In this document: positions 40,196 to 45,611 of the stretch, in pieces | Numbering within the stretch: position 1 is the stretch's first letter | Layout: each line of letters begins with the position of its first letter | DNA from: Erysipelotrichaceae bacterium | Lineage (GTDB): Bacteria; Bacillota_I; Bacilli_A; Erysipelotrichales; Erysipelotrichaceae | Direction of reading: 5' to 3' | Length of the DNA: 45,611 bases | NCBI GenBank assembly: GCA_030531215.1 | Contig: JAUNNY010000008.1 | Span: forward strand, 1-45,611 | Made by a program: the position numbers and the translations under genes | Notes under the pieces: model-generated | What the model saw: only the letters and a program-made list of their open reading frames with translations | Databases searched by the model: none | Told to the model about the DNA's origin: nothing

Positions 40196-40984
40196 TTAAA
40201 AAATTGGTGCATCAATTAAAGAGACGATCAATTTAATCAACAACAAGTGTCCAGGATAAAAGAAATAATAAAATAATTTAGGTAACTGTTTACCTTTTTG
40301 TTTGTTATATAAAAATATAAATGGTAATGATAATAATCCGTGTGCTTCTAATAATCCATATTCAATTACATAATCATAGAAATACTTTCTTTGAAGAAGA
40401 ATACTATAACCAGGTCTAATAAGATATATCACAATATACAACAACGTTGAAAGAAAAATACTGATAGGTATACCATATATCACTAATTTCTTCTTATCGT
40501 TATTACATATATAGAACATCAAAGGTAATAATGCACCTAAGATGCTATAACCAAAACATAAAACACAATCGAGAACACAAATACATGTAATTGATATAAA
40601 TCCTAATATTCTATCATCTTTAAAATAATCATAAATATAGATAATTAGTGCACCCGCAAACAAATCAAATAATGAATTTTGACTATAAATATATATCAAT
40701 TGACCCCTTGTCACATAATCATAGATAAGTTCAGAACTAAGCGCGAATAATAATAATCTTAATATATATTTCTTACGACCTCTTGTATATCTCATACCTT
40801 CAGATATTAAGAAACAAAAGATGAAGAAAGAAGGTCTTGTTAAATACAATTGAAAATTATCTAATGAAACGTTAGTATTAGGAAATTTATCAAAATAGAC
40901 ATTAAAAAAATGATTAATAAACATTAATATCATAGCGATATATTTTAATGTTGAAGTAGATAATCCTTTGTTTGAGTTTAACAT
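40196..40984 (-). CDS. TraX family membrane acyltransferase
   Basis: A 262-residue membrane protein with about eight hydrophobic segments. TLKYIAMILMFINHF near the N-terminus, RPSFFIFCFLISEGMRYTRG and SQNSLFDLFAGALIIYIYDY are TraX family hallmarks. TraX acetylates F-pilin in Escherichia coli, but chromosomal TraX proteins of Firmicutes have no pilus and an unknown acyl acceptor, perhaps a cell-surface polymer. No conjugation genes surround it. It diverges from the second M20 gene; no clear Shine-Dalgarno is visible before the ATG. Confidence 0.82.
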   Translation of the reverse strand: MLNSNKGLSTSTLKYIAMILMFINHFFNVYFDKFPNTNVSLDNFQLYLTRPSFFIFCFLISEGMRYTRGRKKYILRLLLFALSSELIYDYVTRGQLIYIYSQNSLFDLFAGALIIYIYDYFKDDRILGFISITCICVLDCVLCFGYSILGALLPLMFYICNNDKKKLVIYGIPISIFLSTLLYIVIYLIRPGYSILLQRKYFYDYVIEYGLLEAHGLLSLPFIFLYNKQKGKQLPKLFYYFFYPGHLLLIKLIVSLIDAPIF

Positions 40985-41089
40985 AATTAAATATCTATCA
41001 ATTTAAGCCTACCACAAATAATGCTTATTAAACTATATATACCCTTCGTCTTACTTATACCCAGTATTACAAAAACAAATAAAATTTAA

Positions 41090-41145
41090 GCATTTTTTAT
41101 ACGCTTTTCCAATATTTTTTAGGCATAAAATACACGCTTTTCCAA
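41090..41145. repeat. 33-bp-period direct repeat between TraX and the second M20 gene
   Basis: GCATTTTTTATACGCTTTTCCAA (41090-41112) and GCATAAAATACACGCTTTTCCAA (41123-41145) share a perfect ACGCTTTTCCAA and are 33 bases apart, close to three helical turns. They lie upstream of both divergent genes and could be regulator sites. Confidence 0.55.
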
Positions 41146-41206
41146 AAAATATATGAATATGGTGTTAAATGTGAATATACAATATCATATTAGTAGAGGT
41201 CCTATT

Positions 41207-42646
41207 ATGAAAATACTATTGTTATTATTAATTATTATTATCACTTTGTTATTGATTGCGGTAGTTAGAACACTGTTAATTGGTTCTAAGACAGCTACAT
41301 ATGTTTATTCAAAAGATACTGAAAGAATTGATGAATATTCTAATAAGTTATCTAAGATGATTCAATATGAAACTGTATCTAATCCAGATAATCCTGAAAT
41401 AGATAAGTTTAGAGGTTTTCATAAACTATTAGAAGAGTTGTTCCCTAATGTTTTTTCTAAATTAGAAAAGATTGAAATAGATGGAAACTTGTTGATGAAG
41501 TGGAAAGGTGAAACAGATTTAGATCCAATCATCTTAACCTCACACCTAGATGTGGTACCAGCTGAGGGTGAATGGAAATATCCACCATTTTCTGGAACAA
41601 TAGCAGATGGCAAGATATGGGGTCGAGGTGCTGGAGATATAAAGTGTGGAGTTTTAGCTTTTTATCAGGCAGTAGAAGAATTGTTGATAGCTGGTTATAC
41701 ACCAAAATGTGATGTTTATTTAGGCTCTAGTTGTACAGAAGAAATTGGTGGAGATGGTGCACCTAAATTAGCTAAGTATTTCAAAGATAGAAATATTAAA
41801 TTATACATGTTGTCAGACGAAGGTGGTGGTATTACCAAAGATCCTATTGGTGGTATCAAAGGTGCCTTTGCGGCTGTTGGTATATTTGAGAAAGGTTATG
41901 GAGATTTAAAGTTCTCTGCCAAATCTAATGGTGGTCATTCATCAACACCACCTAAGAATACACCAATTGTAAGACTAGCTAAATTTGAAAGCTATGTAGA
42001 AAAACACAATCCATTCAAAGTAGCCTTTTCTGAGGCCGTAGAAGCGATGTTTAATAATCTAGCACCATATTCCTCAAACTTTGCATTAAAGCTTGTCATG
42101 GCCAATCTATGGCTATTCAAACCAATATTAAAAAGGATAATGCCAGCAATATCCTCAGAAGCAGCAGCTATGTTACAAACGACCATAGCCTTCACTATGC
42201 AGAAAGGCTCAGATGGCTATAATGTAATACCACAAGAAGCATATGTAACAGGAAATCTAAGATACATACCACACGAAAATAAAGATGAAGCAAACAAGAA
42301 GATAATCGAAATAGCTAAACGCTACGATATCGAAACAACCATCATTAAATCTTCACCATCATCAAAACCATTAGATCTAAACTCTAAGCAATATAAACAA
42401 ACAATAGAATGTATCAATACAATCTTCCCTAATGTAGGAATTATGCCATATGTTGTAACCGGAGGAACAGATTCAAGATTTTATAGTGAAGTATGTGATC
42501 ACTGTATAAGATTCTCACCAGTAATGTTTGGACCTGAACAAAATAAAGGTATGCATGGTATTGATGAAAACATTGAACAAGGATGTCTACCACCAGCAGT
42601 AGATTATTATAAACAATTAATTAGATTACAAGAACATCGAGCATAA
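41207..42646 (+). CDS. membrane-anchored M20 family metallopeptidase 2
   Basis: A 479-residue paralogue of the M20 protein at 3.1 kb: transmembrane anchor (1-21, LLLLLIIIITLLLIAVV), His113/Asp115 (TSHLDVVPAE), Asp144 (GRGAGD), Glu178/179 (CTEEIGGDG), LSDEGGG near 205 and the C-terminal MHGIDEN. ATG 41207 is used because AGAGG sits seven bases before it and the hydrophobic anchor begins there; the in-frame start at 41153 has neither. It should cleave N-acyl or dipeptide bonds outside the membrane. A hairpin that also controls the next gene follows. Confidence 0.9.
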   Translation: MKILLLLLIIIITLLLIAVVRTLLIGSKTATYVYSKDTERIDEYSNKLSKMIQYETVSNPDNPEIDKFRGFHKLLEELFPNVFSKLEKIEIDGNLLMKWKGETDLDPIILTSHLDVVPAEGEWKYPPFSGTIADGKIWGRGAGDIKCGVLAFYQAVEELLIAGYTPKCDVYLGSSCTEEIGGDGAPKLAKYFKDRNIKLYMLSDEGGGITKDPIGGIKGAFAAVGIFEKGYGDLKFSAKSNGGHSSTPPKNTPIVRLAKFESYVEKHNPFKVAFSEAVEAMFNNLAPYSSNFALKLVMANLWLFKPILKRIMPAISSEAAAMLQTTIAFTMQKGSDGYNVIPQEAYVTGNLRYIPHENKDEANKKIIEIAKRYDIETTIIKSSPSSKPLDLNSKQYKQTIECINTIFPNVGIMPYVVTGGTDSRFYSEVCDHCIRFSPVMFGPEQNKGMHGIDENIEQGCLPPAVDYYKQLIRLQEHRA

Positions 42647-42658
42647 TACTATTCAAAC

Positions 42659-42699
42659 ATTAAAACCTCCTGTAAACTAAAGTTGAAGGAGGTTTTAAT
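42659..42699 (+). promoter_or_regulatory. Shine-Dalgarno-sequestering hairpin before the D-hydroxyacid dehydrogenase
   Basis: ATTAAAACCTCC (42659-42670) pairs with GGAGGTTTTAAT (42688-42699), 12 perfect base pairs around a 17-base loop containing an inner AACT/AGTT stem. The right arm is the Shine-Dalgarno (GGAGG, 42688-42692) directly before ATG 42701. The structure can also act as the terminator of the upstream M20 gene (stem followed by TTTTAATT). Confidence 0.8.
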
Positions 42700-42700
42700 T

Positions 42701-43720
42701 ATGAGAATCGCATTCTTTGATTCTAAAAATTATGATATAGAATCATTCAAACAATATGACACAAATAATGAATTTAAATATTATGATACAAGACTAACTA
42801 TAGATACAGTAGACCTAGTAAAGGGTTATGATACAATCTGTATCTTTGTCAACGATGTCGTAAATAAACAAGTAATAGATAAGTTAGTAGGATACAATGT
42901 AAAGCTAATATTATTAAGATGTGCAGGCTACAACAATGTTGACCTAGAATATTGCCACAATAAGATTCATGTCTTTAGAGTACCAGCTTATTCTCCATAT
43001 GCTGTAGCAGAACACGCTATGGCCCTATTACTAACCTTAGTAAGAAATACACACAAAGCCTACATCAGAACAAGAAACTACAATTTCTCTTTAGATAAAC
43101 TTGAAGGCTTCGATTTACACAACAAGACAATCGGTGTAATTGGTACAGGTAAAATAGGCAAAGCCTTTATCGATATCTGTAAAGGCTTTGGCATGAAAGT
43201 AATAGCCTACGATATCTATAAACAAGATAATATCGATTATGTATCACTAGATGAACTATATGAGAAAGCAGATATAATCTCTCTACATTGTCCATTAACA
43301 AAAGATTCATATCATATGATCAACAATGAATCTATAAGTAAGATGGCAAGAAAACCAATCATCATCAACACCTCTAGAGGTGGACTAATAGATGCCAAAG
43401 ACTTATTACATTCTTTAAGAAGTAAACAATTATTAGGAGCTTGCCTAGATGTCTACGAAGAAGAATCAAGCATCTTCTACAAAGACTACTCTTCAGAAAT
43501 AATAGAAGATGACATCTTACAAGGATTAATCGCTTTACCAAATGTCATCTTAACATCACATCAAGCATATCTAACTAAAGATGCATTAGATAATATTGCG
43601 CAAACAACCATAAGCAATTACAACGACTACATCAAACAAGGATATGGTGAAAATGAATTATGTTATGGCTGCGGTAAAGTAGATGAATGTATGAAAAATA
43701 GAAATAAGAAATGCTTCTAA
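42701..43720 (+). CDS. D-lactate dehydrogenase-like 2-hydroxyacid dehydrogenase with Cys-rich tail
   Basis: A 339-residue D-isomer 2-hydroxyacid dehydrogenase of the LdhA type: catalytic Arg in NTSRGGLID, Glu in LDVYEEES, His in TSHQAYLT, and NAD fold GVIGTGKIGKAF (148-153). It reduces pyruvate to D-lactate during fermentation. The C-terminal tail CYGCGKVDECMKNRNKKCF carries four cysteines, suggesting metal or redox sensing, and is absent from well-known LdhA. The start at 42701 follows the sequestered GGAGG. It is the only gene in the unit; a strong terminator follows. Confidence 0.9.
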   Translation: MRIAFFDSKNYDIESFKQYDTNNEFKYYDTRLTIDTVDLVKGYDTICIFVNDVVNKQVIDKLVGYNVKLILLRCAGYNNVDLEYCHNKIHVFRVPAYSPYAVAEHAMALLLTLVRNTHKAYIRTRNYNFSLDKLEGFDLHNKTIGVIGTGKIGKAFIDICKGFGMKVIAYDIYKQDNIDYVSLDELYEKADIISLHCPLTKDSYHMINNESISKMARKPIIINTSRGGLIDAKDLLHSLRSKQLLGACLDVYEEESSIFYKDYSSEIIEDDILQGLIALPNVILTSHQAYLTKDALDNIAQTTISNYNDYIKQGYGENELCYGCGKVDECMKNRNKKCF

Positions 43721-43723
43721 TAA

Positions 43724-43749
43724 AAAGAGTACTACTTATAGTACTCTTT
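43724..43749. terminator. bidirectional terminator after the D-hydroxyacid dehydrogenase
   Basis: AAAGAGTACTA and TAGTACTCTTT pair perfectly around CTTA. It covers the last codons and stop of the convergent epimerase gene. Confidence 0.88.
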
Positions 43750-44730
43750 ATACCATTTAGCGAATTTAGATAAACCATCTTTTAAACTAGTACTTGGTTT
43801 AAAACCAAAGTCTTTTTCTAGTTCGCTTACATCTGCATATGTAATAGGTACATCACCCTTTGCCATCTCTACTAACTCCATATGTTCATCAATATCAAAC
43901 GAACTATCTAAGACACCTTCAACAATTAAGCATTCACTAAGCGTCTTCACAAAATCCATTAGATTCTCAGGATGATTATTACCAATGTTATAAATCTTAT
44001 AATTGTCTACAGGCTTAGAATCCATAACCCTAACAATACCCTCAACAATATCATCTATATAAGTAAAGTCTCTTTTACAATTACCATAATTAAAGATCTT
44101 AATCTTATCATCATTAACTAACTTATTAGTAAAAGAGAAATAAGCCATATCAGGTCTACCCATAGGACCATAAACAGTAAAGAATCTAAGTCCTGTACAA
44201 GCAATGCCATATAACTTACTATACGCATGAGCTAATAATTCATCACACTTCTTAGTAGCAGCATATAAAGAAACAGGATTATCAACCTTATCATCTGTAG
44301 AGAATGGGATCTTTTCGTTACCACCATATACTGAACTACTAGAAGCATAAACAAAATGTTCTACAGGATTATATCTAATAGCCTCTAACAAGTTATAGAA
44401 CCCAATAATATTAGACTCAATATAAACATCAGGATGATCTATAGAATATCTAACCCCAGCCTGTGCTGCAAGATTAACTACAATATCAAACTTGTAATCT
44501 TTAAATAATCTATCAACATCATCTTTATTAGAAATATCTAATTTAATAAATGTAAATCTATCTTTACCAATATAATCTAATCTATCTTCTTTTAAAGATA
44601 CATCATAATAATCATTAAGATTGTCAACACCAATTACTTCACACTTAAAATCATTTATTAATCTCTTACATAAGTAAGAACCAATAAATCCACAAGCACC
44701 AGTAACTAATATTTTCTTATTATTCAACAT
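43732..44730 (-). CDS. UDP-glucuronate epimerase-like NAD-dependent epimerase
   Basis: A 332-residue extended short-chain dehydrogenase. NAD motif TGACGFIGSYL, NLNDYYDVSLKEDRL typical of UDP-glucuronate 4-epimerases, active-site Ser-x24-Tyr-x3-Lys (ASSSSVYGG then YAATKK) and FFTVYGPMGRPDMA. It should convert UDP-GlcA to UDP-GalA for capsule or exopolysaccharide, and the HTH-UDP-glucose dehydrogenase at 4.5 kb would supply the substrate. The ATG has no Shine-Dalgarno and follows a TATAAT by six bases, so it is probably leaderless. The end overlaps a bidirectional terminator. Confidence 0.88.
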   Translation of the reverse strand: MLNNKKILVTGACGFIGSYLCKRLINDFKCEVIGVDNLNDYYDVSLKEDRLDYIGKDRFTFIKLDISNKDDVDRLFKDYKFDIVVNLAAQAGVRYSIDHPDVYIESNIIGFYNLLEAIRYNPVEHFVYASSSSVYGGNEKIPFSTDDKVDNPVSLYAATKKCDELLAHAYSKLYGIACTGLRFFTVYGPMGRPDMAYFSFTNKLVNDDKIKIFNYGNCKRDFTYIDDIVEGIVRVMDSKPVDNYKIYNIGNNHPENLMDFVKTLSECLIVEGVLDSSFDIDEHMELVEMAKGDVPITYADVSELEKDFGFKPSTSLKDGLSKFAKWYKEYYK

Positions 44731-44736
44731 GACTTA

Positions 44737-44742
44737 ATTATA
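44737..44742 (-). promoter_or_regulatory. leaderless -10 box of the epimerase gene
   Basis: Minus-strand TATAAT, six bases before the epimerase ATG. There is no Shine-Dalgarno in between. Confidence 0.6.
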
Positions 44743-44761
44743 TTACATTAACTCTCATACT

Positions 44762-44791
44762 AAAAAGCTAACAACCTCAGTCATTAGCTTT
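44762..44791 (-). terminator. terminator of the right-edge surface protein gene
   Basis: AAAGCTAA and TTAGCTTT pair around 12 bases, followed by T-rich sequence on the minus strand. The left arm lies in the last codons of the gene. Confidence 0.75.
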
Positions 44792-45611
44792 CTCTTCATT
44801 TTCTATTACTTCAGGAACAACTTCTTCTTCCTTTGTTTCTTCTTCTACTATTTCTTGTTCAGGAAGTACTTCTTCTTGTTTACTTTCTTCTTCATCATTA
44901 GGTAATTCTTCTTCCTCTATAGTAGGTTCTTCTATAATAGGGGTTTCTTCAACAGATTGTTCTTCAATTGAAGTTGCTGTTGTCCATTTAGCATAAAGCA
45001 CCATATCACCAAAAGCTATTTCTTCAACTTTGTTTTCAAAGGTGCCTTCTTTATACCAACCACCAAAATCGCAACCATCTTTAACTGGAGTTGGAAGAAT
45101 AACTGTATCTTCAACTGTATATGTCTGTTTGTACTCTGAATTTTCTGTAACACATTCAACATCTGAAGATGTTAAGATACCGCCATCAGTATAATACGTA
45201 ATATCATATTCATTATATTTAGGCTCAAAACTAAATGTAATAGTATCAGTATATGTTCCAGCATATTCATAAGAATCATCTATATGAATTCTATACTGAT
45301 GAGAAAAACTACGTGGAGGATCCTTTTCAAGATTAATAATATTAGCGATGTGATATCCTATCTTTACTCCTTCATTGCTAACTAATGAATATTCATTTTT
45401 ACTTGATGCATCAATATCAATATCATCGATACCTTCACCCCATTGGGCTGATATTGTAAATACATCAACATCAGCATCACCTTTTACTTGTAATGTAGCA
45501 GGTATTGTTACAGTATAAACACCTGGAGCTAAGCCCTCATCCTTAGCTTCAATTATATTCACCCCTATCATCGATAAGGACATAAGAACAGTTAAGGTAA
45601 TAGAGAATAAC
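44777..45611 (-). CDS. surface protein with InlB B-repeat, 5' end cut by window
   Basis: At least 277 codons. Upstream of the first internal ATG the frame continues to the window edge as LFSITLTVLMSLSMIGVNII, a signal-peptide-like hydrophobic stretch, so the true start is outside. After a beta-rich region comes an InlB B-repeat/Listeria-Bacteroides repeat (EYDITYYTDGGILTSS to FGGWYKEGTFENKVEEIAFG then MVLYAKW), which in other proteins is an extracellular adhesion or spacer module. The last 65 residues are a Glu/Pro-rich acidic tail with no LPXTG or membrane anchor, so retention at the surface is not explained. Gene ends with an intrinsic terminator. Confidence 0.8.
   Translation of the reverse strand, partial: LFSITLTVLMSLSMIGVNIIEAKDEGLAPGVYTVTIPATLQVKGDADVDVFTISAQWGEGIDDIDIDASSKNEYSLVSNEGVKIGYHIANIINLEKDPPRSFSHQYRIHIDDSYEYAGTYTDTITFSFEPKYNEYDITYYTDGGILTSSDVECVTENSEYKQTYTVEDTVILPTPVKDGCDFGGWYKEGTFENKVEEIAFGDMVLYAKWTTATSIEEQSVEETPIIEEPTIEEEELPNDEEESKQEEVLPEQEIVEEETKEEEVVPEVIENEEKAND

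Noticed and set aside
40196-40984. TraX as evidence of a conjugative element
   Set aside because: No relaxase, coupling protein or pilus gene is nearby; chromosomal TraX-like proteins are common in Firmicutes.

Overview
The window reads as chromosome of a low-GC, AT-rich Bacillota (Firmicute). Standard code 11 fits: TGG encodes Trp and TGA serves as a stop (rnmV, the right-edge surface protein). Rubrerythrin with a mini-rubredoxin, an NfnAB-type transhydrogenase, a RocB-like peptidase, D-lactate dehydrogenase and many efflux or uptake carriers suggest a fermentative anaerobe, perhaps a gut or rumen member of the Erysipelotrichia or a neighbouring Bacilli lineage. That placement is an inference. 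No rRNA, tRNA, CRISPR array, prophage or complete insertion sequence was seen.

Layout. 1-6.8 kb: a secreted CHAP enzyme, tex, a membrane-anchored M20 peptidase, an HTH-UDP-glucose dehydrogenase fusion, and an rbr/mini-rubredoxin pair. 6.9-10.7 kb: a RocB-like peptidase and a MATE exporter diverging from overlapping -10 boxes, the remnant of a DUF3990 gene, and a small P-loop ATPase. 10.6-14.2 kb (minus): a tightly overlapped gdhA-ECF S component-mupG-acetyltransferase operon. 14.3-19.9 kb (plus): a complete sugar/nucleoside-type ABC importer operon. 20-22.1 kb: cyclophilin, then five small double-glycine-leader peptides in two transcription units. 22.1-29.8 kb (minus): nfnA-nfnB-HAD-purO-AICAR transformylase, followed by AlkD-like, GH43-like and PHP genes. 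29.8-31.1 kb (plus): YhhN-deoC. 31.2-40.1 kb (minus): an Ntn-hydrolase lipoprotein, an MFS carrier, a MATE exporter, a DUF4143 ATPase, rnmV, ispD, a class I glutamine amidotransferase and a GPH-type carrier. 40.2-45.6 kb: TraX, a second M20 peptidase, D-2-hydroxyacid dehydrogenase, a UDP-glucuronate-epimerase-like enzyme and a surface protein cut by the window edge.

How genes work together: UDP-glucose dehydrogenase and the epimerase could supply UDP-GlcA/UDP-GalA for surface polysaccharide. NfnAB and gdhA link NAD(P)H, ferredoxin and nitrogen metabolism. PurO plus the stand-alone transformylase replace bifunctional PurH. MupG with the acetyltransferase and ECF component suggests muropeptide or amino-sugar salvage.

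The most interesting candidate system is the peptide locus at 20.6-22.1 kb: five ORFs, four of them with near-identical leaders ending in EINGG, a second conserved block in three cargo regions, and two transcription units carrying copies of the same promoter. No exporter or maturation gene is in the window. Other notable points are leaderless promoters with -10 boxes 6-7 nt before the start codon, a 12-bp perfect hairpin sequestering the D-LDH Shine-Dalgarno, and a 23-bp tandem duplication that has rewritten the RNase M5 C-terminus.
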